Assembly: GCA_019096065.1 (NCBI GenBank)
Contig: JAGUCH010000003.1
Coordinates: forward strand, 1,178,001-1,242,000
Origin: Paracyclopina nana
Taxonomy: Eukaryota; Arthropoda; Copepoda; Cyclopoida; Cyclopettidae
Length of the DNA stretch: 64,000 nt
Direction of reading: 5' to 3'
Position 1 is the first letter of the stretch; each line of letters opens with the position of its first letter. Positions 46,528 to 57,800 of the stretch are shown here, piece after piece. The position numbers and the translations under genes are program-made. The notes beneath the pieces were generated by a model. That model saw nothing but the letters and a program-made list of their open reading frames with translations, ran no database searches and was not told where the DNA came from.

Positions 46528-49376
46528 TTAAAACTCTTCGGCTTCTGATGAGCTGTCGTTCGTCGGTTGAGGATTGGCTGAACGAGTAGTCCTTCTTGGC
46601 ACGTCGCGTGAGGTGGAGGCTTCTCCCTTTTTCTTTGCCTCAGCAAGTTTGGCGAGGCCTTCAGCAATTGCCTTCTTTTTGGAAGACAAGTCTTGCAGCT
46701 TCTTGGCTTCCAGCAACGCTTTTTTCTCCGCCGCAGCCGATACCTTCCGTAGACGTTTAGCAATTGGAGGAGTCTTTTCCTCCACCGACTTCCGTTTAGA
46801 GCTGGACTGACTTGATCGTCGCCGGACAGTAGGCGAGTCATCCTCTGATTCGTCGTCATCAGACTCCACGATTTGACGTGTAGCAAGATTGCATTCGTTC
46901 TGAATGCTCTGTAGCACGTCGGCGATGTCCAATCCATCAATTACTGATGCGTAGGCACGATAAGGCTGTAAGAAAAAAGTATTGCATTAGAATTTTATTG
47001 AATACTTTTCTAATATCTGTTACCTCTTTGATGCCGTCAATCTCGTCAAATTTGACGTCTTTAGGGTCACGTCCCAATGCTTGGCAAACTGCAGCGATAA
47101 TCTTGCTGGCCTCCTCGATGCTTCCTATTGGCGCACCAGCGTTACCCCTCGAGTTCTTGAGAATTTCGGCCCTTGGCACTACGCTGTCAATTGGATCGCT
47201 ATTGAATTTAGCCTCTAGATCATCAGAGTGGCCGTAGGACTCCTTGAACTGGTCAAGAGTCATACTCGGGTCGGCATTAATGTGCTGAAATTAATAAATG
47301 ATATCACTCTTTTACTTAAATCAAACATCGACAATTACCTGATTGTTGCTCCAAAAGATCATCGCCTCATCGTAGAGGACCTCCACAGCAGTGTCCCAAT
47401 CAGGAGCAACGCGGCAAACATCCTTGATGAGACGTTGACGGGCACCGCTGAGTCCGTCGGCCACCTTCTTCTTGACCTGATCCACGGACAGACGCAGAAT
47501 TTGCTGCTCTGTTAGGTTGCGTCGGTGGTGGTTGTCGGATACAACCTCGGCGATGAACTTCACAGCGCCAGTTGGAAATTTGCGCTTGAACCAAACTTTT
47601 AGCGCATTACCACTGCAACAGGTATTAATTAAGTATTACCTTTGAATTAAATACATTAACAACTTTTACTTACGCTTGCTTCTGTCCAAAAATCAAGTGT
47701 GCGAGGGCGTTTGTAGTAAACATGAAGCTTACTATTTTGCCAGGCATTTTCGAGTTGAGGACCTCGAATTTGATGTTGTCGACAATAGTGATGATGGCTC
47801 CAAGCATCACCTCACGAATGATGTCACAACCAAAGAACAAGTCGTGTCCGATTGTGATGTGGTCAACAGGTAGGTATCTGGCCACCATCCTCCTCGCCAA
47901 GGAGACCCGCTCAACCTTCGAGTATTTAATGTCCTTTAAGGCATCATCGATCTTAGCGACCTTTTCAAGGATTGCCTTGCAGGTTAGGGCAACCTCTTGC
48001 TGATCGGACATTTTCTTCTGCAATGTAATTCAATCAGTATTTCATTAGAATTTAATATGTAAATTTCTTACCGTAATGGCATCTTTGGTTGTGATCGTCA
48101 TTTGATTGATGCCAGTACACAGATCGGACATTCGGACAATTCCTTGACTCATTTCGTCCGTTCGCGTTGACATCACGTTCTCGTTGTATTGCTTCAACGC
48201 CTTGACATCTTCATTGATCGAGTCCAATACAGTGATGATGGCTTGATCACGTTCAAGCAGAGTCTCGCTAAGCCTCGGGAAGATCTTATCAGCAATCGCT
48301 GATGAAATTTCGTCAATCTCTTCCTTCGTGAGCTTCGAGCGAGCTACAAAATCCGGTGGGTTGAAAGTCAAGGATGGCCTCCGCTCAAGTACTGGCTCAT
48401 CCTCCAATGGTTCGTCATGAACCTCATCCTCGATCGGCAATACCTCTGCTGGCTGTTCCTCTTCAGCCAGCTCCTGAACGACGGCTGATGCTGGTTTGGT
48501 CGGCAACTTAACCTTTAACGGACTTTTCGCTTTTCCACTCGACCTGGTGGACCTTTTCGTTGGACTCGGCTTGTCCGATGGTGGATCCGATTGATCGTCC
48601 TAATTAAGTTGTTTGTTTTAATTCAAAATTTCTCTAGAATAACAATAGAAACATACCGATGTCATTGTATCAAAGACTGTCGTCAAAATCTGTTCGCTGC
48701 CGAGTGCTCCACTCCAGCGATGGAAGTAAAACTCCCCGTCCTCTCGACGACTCGGAAAAGTGAAGTTCGCCATTAACTTCTCGTTATAGCTCGCCACCAT
48801 AGTCTTATAGACATCCATACGCTCATTCTCGACGAGACCATTGAAGTGACTGTTGAAAAAGTCGAGCAATGTCGCGATCCTCGACTTTGGGACTCCTGTA
48901 TGAATTTAATAAGTATTTTTCATGGTATTATGTGATGTAATATACTTACGATCCTCGATCCGGCAGAAAACGAATGCCTTACGAACAATTCGTGGCGCAA
49001 TGTTCATCAACCCTTCCTTCAAGCGATGTTTTTCACTCAGCTTGCCCTTCGGTTCGTAACCAAAAATCTGCTTGAATGACTTGTTCGTGTATCCGCAAAC
49101 GAGGTTGACTGGGTAGACGAAGACGGGCTGGTTCTCCTCAGGCAAGACGACGAAGATCCGATCATAGACCGAGTTCCTCGAATCCCGATTGATGGCCTCC
49201 TCGATTGGCAATCGGGTCCAATCCTCGGAATCCGGAATGCTGACTCCGATATTCATTGGGAACATTTGTTCTTCCTCGCGTTCCGGACTTCCAGTCGGTG
49301 TTGGTGGTGGCAAACCGAACGATTCTCGGTATTTTTTCCGTTTTTCGTAGAGGACTTGTTTCGGCGTCTTCTTCAT
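46528..49376 (-). CDS. Cargo gene C: novel-family protein, 7 exons, 836 aa
   Basis: Exons 49376-48950, 48895-48657, 48599-48072, 48017-47674, 47612-47339, 47284-47024 and 46965-46528 close in frame. Paralogue of A along its whole length: CGYTNKSFKQIFGYEP, FCRIEDR, MVASYNEKLMANFTFP, then RRMVARYLPVDHITIGHDLFFGCDII, FTTNALAHLIFGQ, VWFKRKFPTGAVKFIAEVV and DGLSGARQRLIKDVCRVAP. Exons 4 and 5 are 344 and 274 bp in both A and C, with the same phases. The C-terminus is Lys/Ser-rich with nuclear-localisation-like clusters (KRKSVEEKTPPIAKRLRK). Coding DNA is visibly richer in G+C than A, B and the transposase gene. Function unknown. Confidence 0.82.
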
Positions 49377-49875
49377 GGCCGCTTTTGTTTTTAAGACGGA
49401 ATTTAACCGCTCAGTTTTACTCGTTGGCGGGCTCGTTGGCGTCTGCTTCCTAGCTGTGTGGGTGGATGTGGGTGTGCACCGGAAAAAGTACCGTCACGTT
49501 CTTTTTGCCGCTCACCTGTTAGCTTAGAACGCTGGCGCGCAAAAATACCGGAAATGACGTGGAACTTCAATTTGACGAGATTTCTCTGTTTCTGTTGAGC
49601 ACTGTAAATATTTATATTTTTGTTTGCAAACTCATGCGATGTTTCGTATTTATGGCATTTTTGTCAATCAGAATTAATTTTTTTTATTCATTCATGTCAT
49701 ACTCAATTTTAATTCTTAATTATTTCTAATGGCTAAAAATTATTGTATTTTCTCAACAACATATTGGAATTATTTACAGTGATAATTAGTTACGTACTTA
49801 AACAAATTATTTGATCCGATTAGATTACCGTTCAATGTAATTTCAGCTTATGATCCATTTTATTCCATAGTCGTC
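49377..49875. promoter_or_regulatory. Divergent upstream region, cargo gene C and transposase
   Basis: 499 bp between oppositely directed start codons. The half near gene C is G+C-rich and the half near the transposase is AT-rich. It presumably carries both promoters, allowing coordinated expression; no specific motif identified. Confidence 0.5.
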
Positions 49876-52559
49876 ATGTCAAAAAAAAATGTTTTGTCCC
49901 GCAAAGATCACATGCAGAATTATCGGCAACGGAAAAGATTGAAAATAATAGACGAACTACTGAAAGAGGACGATAACGATCAAGCTCAGATAAATGTTGG
50001 CTTACCTCGTAGTGCCGAACCAATCGAATATGATGAATCTCAACCAGTTGTTAGTGTGATAATTAATGATACACCTCATGATGATTGTCATTCAAAGCCT
50101 AAGTTAATGAAGCTGTCAGAAGTTCTCAAACGAAAAATACCAAAGGAATCGTCCACAGATTCGGAATTTATTGTAAGTTATACTTTAACTGTACGAGCAT
50201 TTACTGTAATTGAAAAAATTTTCTGACATAGCTACGAGAAGATGATCGATTTGTGCAAAGTAATCAGGATGCATTTGAAATTGAAAATTTTAACAATTCC
50301 AACGAGAATTTGTCACTTGTCTCCAGAAGCAGTCAATCAACTTATTTAGATGATGTTGTTAACAATTATTCAGATGCTGAAGTAGAATCAAGTACAGAAT
50401 CAGAGGTATTTAAAGAATTTGTTTATAGTACTTCTTACTTAATTATTATTCTAGGTATCGCATAGCACGCAAAATGTGAATTATGGTGTATCTGATGCAT
50501 ATTACGCATCAAACAAGAAGTACATGTTTTTAGATACCAGCAAGCATTCACTAAAAGATAACCTTTCATTGAGCAAGTTCCTTGATGCATTTAGTCATGC
50601 AGCAAGTCTCGAAGATTCTAATGCCCGAGAATACATAGCGGATATGTTTGTAATGACATATACTGAGCTAATGATGTCTGAAAGTTCAGCATGCGCTATG
50701 TGGAATTTGTTGTGTGCCGCAATACATTACAAGTACCCAAATATGAAATCCTTTAAAACCATAAAAAGAAAATTTAATGCAAACGTTCCGCAACCAAAAA
50801 TGGACTATCAATTACAGGACAAAGAAAATGGTGCATTGTTTGAAATCAAAAATCAGCAGTCATATCCTCGAAAAAAGTTTCCTGAGAGAAAATTTGAGCT
50901 ATTATCTGAGTGGACAAAATTATCTGTTCATGATGCATACCTTTTCCACTCACAAAATCATGGATTGAAGTTTGATCCACTTGCGAAACTAAATGTTAAC
51001 TATGACATCTCGTTTGATGGTGTTCCTGTTACTGAGTCTGGACTTGACAAGGCTACTGTTCTATGTGTCAGATTTGAGGGATGCAAGATGATTTATGAGA
51101 TTGGAATTCATAAATACAGGTATTATATCGGTAGTAATATAGAATTATACTTTATTTTATAATGATATAGGACTAACTCTACAGTTGACTTTAATTGTCT
51201 CTTGAAAGATGTACTATCCGATGCTTTATCAAAAGGATTCATATGTAAGAAGGCAATTGCTGATGCTCCATGCAGGGCTTCTGGGAAATGTTTTAAAGGT
51301 CATGGTGGCTACTGTTCATGTGAACGTTGTTATGCTGTTGGTGTCAGTCTTGGTCCTGGATGTATTGCCTATCCACCTAGCAGCAAAAAGTATCACAAAC
51401 GTACTCACGCTGGCTGGTTACGAATTGTTGAAAAAATTCAAAATGCCAAAAAGGATCTCACTGATTATTCTAAATTTGGCATACATGGCTCCTCTCCATT
51501 TTTACTTCTTCCTCATTTTGATATTGTTAAAGATTTTCCAGTGGAGCCCATGCATAATTTGTTTCTTGGCCAAGCTAAAGGCCTTTTGAAACTTATGCTT
51601 GGCCTTTCTGGACGAACTAAAGCTTTTCCGCAACGTGTGAGGACAATTCTGAATCGGTATTAATTCATCAAAATTCTCATTTATGCGCATTTTCATTCAT
51701 TATTGTTAGGTTTGATGAAACGTGGCTGTCTGTACGTTTACCTTCTGAGTTTTCAAGAAAACCACGAGATCTTGCTAGATCATTTGTGCATTTGAAGTCA
51801 GAGGAATTTGTCACAATCACGTGTTGTGCTTTCTGGCACATGGCTAACTCATTCATCGATATTAAACTTAACAGCAGAACAATTTCTCAGAAGCAAGTCA
51901 GAAGACTGTTTAAATTTTTCGGATTTTTATGCAAGTCAGTGCTGTTAGATGACAATATGCTTGAATTTTGTCGAGAGAAATCATATTGTCCACTTGAAGA
52001 TCTTCTTGACAAATTTTACAACATGTGGTGCGATGAATTTGGTGAAAATAAGTGCTCATACAATTTGCATGCATTTAGTCATGTGTACGAAGTTCGAGAT
52101 GATCATCAATTTGATGATATATCTGCCGAAAGATTTGAAAATGAATATGGGTACATGAAGCGCTTCTTAAAAAATAACACTATGTCCTATGGAAAGCAAG
52201 TGATGGTGAAAGCCAACATACTTACAATGAGAAATCACTACTGCTCAAGAGTTATTCGTGTCACTAACCGAAAAGGCCGCAAGGATTCTAATGACAGTAT
52301 TATTTTAGCAAACGATTTAATATTTTATGAGGTTATTGAAGACGATGGACCATTATTTCGATGTCATCAAGTTAAAACGGAGAAACTTATTGATCCGGAG
52401 ACTCCTGAACTCAACTACGATGCCATTTTTGTAAGAAAATTTATCAAGATTGTGAAAAGAGAATCGTTTTTTGACATTGATAAGTCGAGTGTTATATCTA
52501 AAGCTTGCATTGTCAATGATGTTATTTATGCTGTGTCATTTTCATCACTTTTTGTTTGA
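49876..52559 (+). CDS. Tnp2/CACTA (EnSpm)-like transposase, 5 exons, 823 aa
   Basis: Exons 49876-50172, 50232-50405, 50455-51119, 51171-51656 and 51710-52559 close in frame. The central and C-terminal parts follow the Transposase_21/Tnp2 pattern: first acidic site in NYDISFDGVPVTESG; then IADAPCRASGKCFKGHGGY with paired cysteines (CSCERCYAVG); HGSSPFLLLPHFDIVKDFPVEPMHNLFLGQAKGLLKLMLG; and YNLHAFSHVYEVRDD...FENEYGYMKRFLKN with the expected last Glu. The N-terminal 160 residues are acidic and basic low-complexity with a KRLK-type nuclear signal. Where family members usually have Asp before the MH of the second site, this protein has Glu (VEPMH), which is unusual. Catalyses cut-and-paste transposition if active. 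Family assignment is from motifs only. Confidence 0.8.
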
Positions 52560-52661
52560 ATTTTTCCGCTAAAATGCTCAGTTAATACATTCTCATCAAT
52601 TGTCGTAATGTTTTCATCAGCTGTTTCTGGAACAATTCATTGAACTCATTCTGATTGAATT

Positions 52662-53066
52662 ATGGCTTCTACAAAGAAAGTGAGATCCACTAATTTCTTT
52701 AATCAGAAGAAGCTTATTGATAAGCTTAATGCTTTGGCTGGCAATCCATCGTCAAGAATAGGTTATGATCAACTATTTCGATCTCAAGGAACTGCTGGAC
52801 AATCAAAAAAGAACATTAATGAATTACTCGAATCTGTTGCTGTTAAAACAGTAGACGATGATACCAAAAATAATTTTGAAGCTGACATTGAAGATACACC
52901 TGTCTTTGATTATGATACCTATTCTAACTTTGAAGGCGACTATTATCCTTGGCGCAAAGGAAAAATCTTTAAGTCAGACATGGATTTGGAGAAACTAAAG
53001 ATTGCTTTAATGCAAAAAAAAAAAAATCCAATAGAATATGTGTCTGATATTGATGATGATAAATAA
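52662..53066 (+). CDS. Small acidic/basic transposon protein D, 134 aa
   Basis: Single exon, start MASTKKVRSTNFFNQKK, in the same direction as the transposase and 102 bp after its stop. The N-terminus is basic; the middle and C-terminus are acidic and Asp/Tyr-rich (DYDTYSNFEGDYYPW, ending YVSDIDDDK). Not recognised. Its position suggests a transposase partner, as TnpA-type DNA-binding helpers accompany Tnp2-type transposases in plant CACTA elements; that comparison is inference. Confidence 0.55.
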   Translation: MASTKKVRSTNFFNQKKLIDKLNALAGNPSSRIGYDQLFRSQGTAGQSKKNINELLESVAVKTVDDDTKNNFEADIEDTPVFDYDTYSNFEGDYYPWRKGKIFKSDMDLEKLKIALMQKKKNPIEYVSDIDDDK

Positions 53067-53081
53067 AATTGCTTATTTTAA

Positions 53082-53434
53082 ATGTCCCACTCTAAACTGG
53101 CCAAACTAGTATTTCTTCAATCGCACATTTCCATCAACTTTTACAAATCACTTTGTCTTATACTTTCGAATATACAACAACTTAGAATGACGAACGATCA
53201 AAGCAAGATTGTTGAGCTCATCATAGAAAATAAGAAAATCAAGCGATTGCAGCGTAAAGCAAATAAAACGCTGAAGTAAGTTAGTTTGATTTTTTATACA
53301 TGAATATATAACTAATTACACATCTTAGGATGGCGATAATTCAATGTGAACAAACAGAATCAGCGATTGCAACTGTTAAAGAAGCAATTGCCTTTTATGA
53401 AAATGAGTTTGAAAAAATGAAAAATTTGAAATGA
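53082..53434 (+). CDS. Small coiled-coil transposon protein E, 2 exons
   Basis: Exons 53082-53275 and 53329-53434 join in frame (99 aa). The part from ATG 53187 (MTNDQSKIVELIIENKKIKRLQRK, 64 aa in total) reads as a charged coiled coil and follows a good acceptor (cttag at 53181-53185). The real start may therefore be there, after a spliced leader joined to gene D's transcript. Only 15 bp separate the D stop from the upstream ATG. Not recognised. Confidence 0.45.
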
Positions 53435-53480
53435 AATGACATATGACATATTAGTCTTTGAAATATAGCTGCATTACAGT

Positions 53481-54387
53481 CAAAAATACCGACTGTGGAA
53501 TTGAATTTACTAGGCATTCCGGACCAATAAAATACAGTTATTTTGCGATGCGCTTTTCAATGCGCTACAAAATTGGAGCCCAGTCCTAACTGGCAATCGT
53601 AGCGATTCAGCATACCTTCCTTATGCGGAGTCATCTAATTGAAATGGCAGCAAAAATACCGACTGTGGAATTGGATTTACTAGGCATTCCGGACCAATAA
53701 AATACAGTTATTTTGCGATGCGCTTTTCAATGCGCTACAAAATTGGAGCCCAGTCCTAACTGGCAATCGTAGCGATTCAGCATACCTTCCTTATGGGGTG
53801 CCCTCTAAGTGAAATGGCAGCAAAAATACCGACTGTGGAATTGGATTTACTAGGCATTCCGGACCAATAAAATACAGTTATTTTGCGATGCGCTTTTCAA
53901 TGCGCTACAAAATTGGAGCCCAGTCCTAACTGGCAATCGTAGCGATTCAGCATACCTTCCTTATGCGGAGTCATCTAATTGAAATGGCAGCAAAAATACC
54001 GACTGTGGAATTGGATTTACTAGGCATTCCGGACCAATAAAATACAGTTATTTTGCGATGCGCTTTTCAATGCGCTACAAAATTGGAGCCCAGTCCTAAC
54101 TGGCAATCGTAGCGATTCAGCATACCTTCCTTATGCGGAGTCATCTAATTGAAATGGCAGCAAAAATACCGACTGTGGAATTGGATTTACTAGGCATTCC
54201 GGACCAATAAAATACAGTTATTTTGCGATGCGCTTTTCAATGCGCTACAAAGTTGGAGCCCAGTCCTAACTGGCAATCGTAGCGATTCAGCATACCTTCC
54301 TTATGCGGAGTCATCTAATTGAAATGGCAGCAAAAATACCGACTGAGGAATTGGATTTACTAGGCATTCCGGACCAATAAAATACAG
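53481..54387 (+). repeat. 170-bp tandem array, five units plus a 57-bp partial
   Basis: Units start at 53481, 53651, 53821, 53991 and 54161, with a partial unit from 54331. Copies are almost identical; the second ends ggggtgccctctaagt where the others have gcggagtcatctaatt. Each unit contains AATAAA, so it may supply poly(A) sites for the rightward genes. It shares no sequence with the 139-bp array. Confidence 0.95.
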
Positions 54388-54870
54388 ACAAGTTAATAAG
54401 TTAAGAAGAAACAATTAGTACTAAGAAATAAATCTATATTATATCAAATAAAGACTTATTTCAATAAAAGAATTTTATTGAGTCAGGAAAAAAAAAATAG
54501 TGAAAAAAATAAATAAGGTGTACAAGTCCATTTAAAGTCAAAATTACTTATTAAATACTAAAAAAATACTAACTTAAAAAATCTTTAATTTAAAAAAAAA
54601 AAATGATTTTCAACCTCATTCATACTTAGCTGTTATCTAGGAATACATTAAAAAAAAAAAAAATAAAATCTAAGGAAATTCATATAATGGTCAAAATTGA
54701 GTCAAACGACAATTTTTGAAAATTCATATCTCGAATGATATTGATTATATCGATTTCTAAATATGATATTACAGTATCAAATACATCGAGGAATATGATT
54801 TTACTATAAAAATTTATAAAATCTTAAAACAATTTTTGAAATGGATAAACGACCGAATAAATACGGACCG
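54388..54870. other. Right subterminal region of the transposon
   Basis: About 480 bp of very AT-rich DNA with short TACTTATTAAATACT-like phrases similar in flavour to those at the left tip. No gene. Confidence 0.4.
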
Positions 54871-54884
54871 TTTGTCTGGTTGGG
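54871..54884 (-). repeat. Right terminal inverted repeat
   Basis: TTTGTCTGGTTGGG, exact complement of 39511-39524, followed by TA. Confidence 0.85.
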
Positions 54885-54886
54885 TA

Positions 54887-57800
54887 CTGTGCACTTGCTC
54901 TAGGCAGCATATTATTGCTATATCCTGTATTTAGTCCAAAAAATAAATATTTCTATTTTTGCCAAATGCTGCTTTTTTTAAAACTAAGAGTATTTTAGGT
55001 AGCCTGTTTTTTTAGGCTGAATTTCATAGTTTTACTTTATCCTATGTTTAATCCAAAAAAGATTTTTGGCCTACAGCTGCTTTTCTGAAACTTTTGAGTT
55101 TCTTAAAAATGACTTGTTTACTTTAATTTCATTTTTATTTCAATTTTTTTTTTGGCTGAATTTCACAGTTAAAGCCGAATAGGTAAGCTGTTAGCGTTTT
55201 GAGTTTAGCATTGTATTTTAGTGGTGGGTACGCAGAATGCACCAGAATTTCAGTCAAGCACACAAAACAATATGGCCCAATCCAGCTTCCCGCCATGTCA
55301 TGTTCTGAACTTTCTTTCTCGCACTTTAGCCAACAAACCCAAAAATCATTGCGACAGCAGAGTAATTGCTTGGAAAAGTGCTGCTGTAGCCATCTTCATT
55401 AATTTCCCCAAAAACAAATGCATAAAAGTTATTTTTCTAGACACCCAATCCATCAGTTTTCATGTGTCAACTGAAGTTAATTTTAATTTTTTCCCCGATT
55501 GACTGATGGTGATTGAAACCGGGTAAAATGACGGCAAGATTTCTTTTTCACAAAAGATATTGAATTGAGAACAAACTCGCCTCTTTTCTTGGTGAAAACG
55601 AAAGCTTTCTTTAAAGTGGCTTGTTCTTTACGCTGGTTTTTGGATAGTGATCGGGCAACGGTTCTAATGCGTTATTTCATTAAGTCAGCTGATGTTGCTT
55701 TTGTGACATAGGCTCAACACACTTTTTTGGTCACTTGCACGTTAACAGACGCAAAAACGCTCATCTAAAGAAAAATCCTCATCTGGCAACTTTGTTTGCC
55801 GCTACGGTGGCGCCATCTATAGTGGAAGTGAAAATAACACCTCAACAAAACCATTATTGAAGCCGTTACAGGGCAACTTTTAAAAAAATGTGTAAGGAGC
55901 CAGCCAATGTTTGTGTTCGATAGTGGCAATTTGGGAGAGATGGGACACATCTCTTAGCTGATTAAAAAATGGGGGGGAAATCAATCAAAACCTTTTTTTT
56001 TCTTTTGCGGACCAATGCAATCCAATTATGGTTACTTTATAGTATTGATTAGCTCAAAATCCGCAGTCAATTTGCATACTTCATTACATTCCTCTGATCA
56101 TAACATTCAGTAAGCAATTGTTCTTATTTTCCCCAACTTTGATATTAGACACCATAGAAAGTCTTTTTTTTTCATTGGAAAATCTGAAAAAGCCAATTTT
56201 CAGATAGCTGGCTGAAGTGACAAAAAGGGGGGAAAGCCAGTGGTAGTTTCGCTAGTGTGTATGAACAATCTCATCAATCATTACTGAGCTGAGTAGGGAA
56301 GAAGAAAGCAAAATTAATCTCAGCAAAGTTGTCCCCTAACGCGACCACTTGTGAAGAGCAACTTTGAGGATCTCCTAAAAAAAGATAGCCTCAAAGAATT
56401 CTTCAGTACAGGCGAACTTTGCTCATACTCCAGCCAAAAGCTGAATGCCACATTATGCAACCCCAACACAATGCTAACCAAAGTTGACCCAAATCTCAAG
56501 ATGGCTGCCATTATTAATGAAGCAGCGCAAAATAATGTTATGGGTGATTTATCTCACCTGGTGGCGGTGTAGAAATTAGGTCTTTAATTGGTAGACAAAT
56601 ATCTGCACTGCAGTGCCCCACATTTAATGAAACTTTTTCCGCGTAAAGGCACCAAAATGACATACTTAAACAAAAACAAAAATAGTCTAACTAATGTGGC
56701 TTGATAAATGCCTTAGATGTCCTTACAAATGTTTTTGCTAAAATATTAAGGGAGCAAAACTACCAAACTGAAAGCTGGCCCATTTGTCTTTCTAAGCATT
56801 TGTACGTTATGTAAACAGGAAGCAAGTCTCTTTTTGTTATGCCTCAAATTTGTCTTTTTGACGAGAGTGGAAAAAGTGCAGACGTAGCCGAAAATTGTTT
56901 GGTGCTAATTTTTCCTTTTGAAGTGGGCATACGTTGTAATTTCTTCCAGCTTTTTTGTTGCTGCAGCAGCCAAAAGTGGCAAATGCAGAGCTTGCAGCAA
57001 AACGAGCCATGTACCATGTTATGAATTCTTTTTTATACTACTTTGTGTGTCCAAAGAATAAAGGAAACCATTGCGTCATGGCATCTCCCGCCACAAAAAA
57101 AAGGCTGCAACATCATGTTGTAAATTACTATAACCTCAGAAATAATAAAAAAAAGCCTTTGCTCTTGATAACAAATGCTTTCAAAAATGCCAACTTCAGT
57201 AAAGTGCTGGCCGCTTTTTATAACGGAAATTCAATTATGCTGATCAAAAGGCGGAAATTAAATGCATTTGAGGGGCAAAATTGCATTTTGTTGCAGCACA
57301 TCGAGCTTTGTAAAAAAAAGTACTATATGACACATGTGCTTCGGGGCAAAGCTAGCATTTTGGCATAAATTGACAAACAGCCCATATAATTCAGCTGTAA
57401 AACTACTCTTCATTCCCCCAGAAATTATGGCCTCTTTCCATAAACCAAAATATTACTCTCATCTCTCTTCCTGTCTGATTTTGCGCTAAAAAAGATCTTT
57501 TTCGCATGGGCATGCTATGCTACATAAATCACAACAGGCCAAATTAATGGCCTGAAGCCCCAGGGAAATGATTAGCAGCTTTCTCCCCTGCGTAGCTTGT
57601 ACTATATGCTAATGCTTTTATGCATGAAACTCGGGCATAGTAGGCCTCATTTAAAGTCCCACGTAGCTTATTTTTAGCCACGTTTTGGAGCAACTTTGCT
57701 CAGAGCAAGTCAAGTAGTCAAGAGCATCACTTTTAAGCCTCTTTAATAAATCACGTTCAGTAGGGTGACAAAAAAGCTGGCACTCTGCTTTTTGCCAGAG

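Larger units (their letters stand above)
39511..54884. mobile_element. 15.4-kb cargo-bearing DNA transposon, Tnp2/EnSpm-like
   Basis: Bounded by perfect 14-bp inverted repeats, CCCAACCAGACAAA at 39511-39524 and its complement at 54871-54884. Each is flanked outside by TA (39509-39510; 54885-54886), read as the target duplication, though a 16-bp TIR that includes the TA is also possible. Inside, from left to right: a 139-bp tandem array, three leftward paralogous genes of unknown family, a divergent intergenic region, a rightward transposase gene, two small rightward genes, and a 170-bp tandem array. Both arrays sit just inside the ends. No reverse transcriptase, DNA polymerase or structural virus-type gene is seen. 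The frames of all six genes are open after splicing, so the element looks intact and possibly active. Confidence 0.85.

Noticed and set aside
39997-54387. CRISPR-like repeat arrays
   Set aside because: Head-to-tail satellites without spacers in a eukaryotic genome.
39511-54884. Polinton/Maverick or other virus-like identity for the large element
   Set aside because: No polymerase, integrase, ATPase or structural-type gene is seen, and the transposase motifs are Tnp2-like; TIRs are only 14-16 bp.
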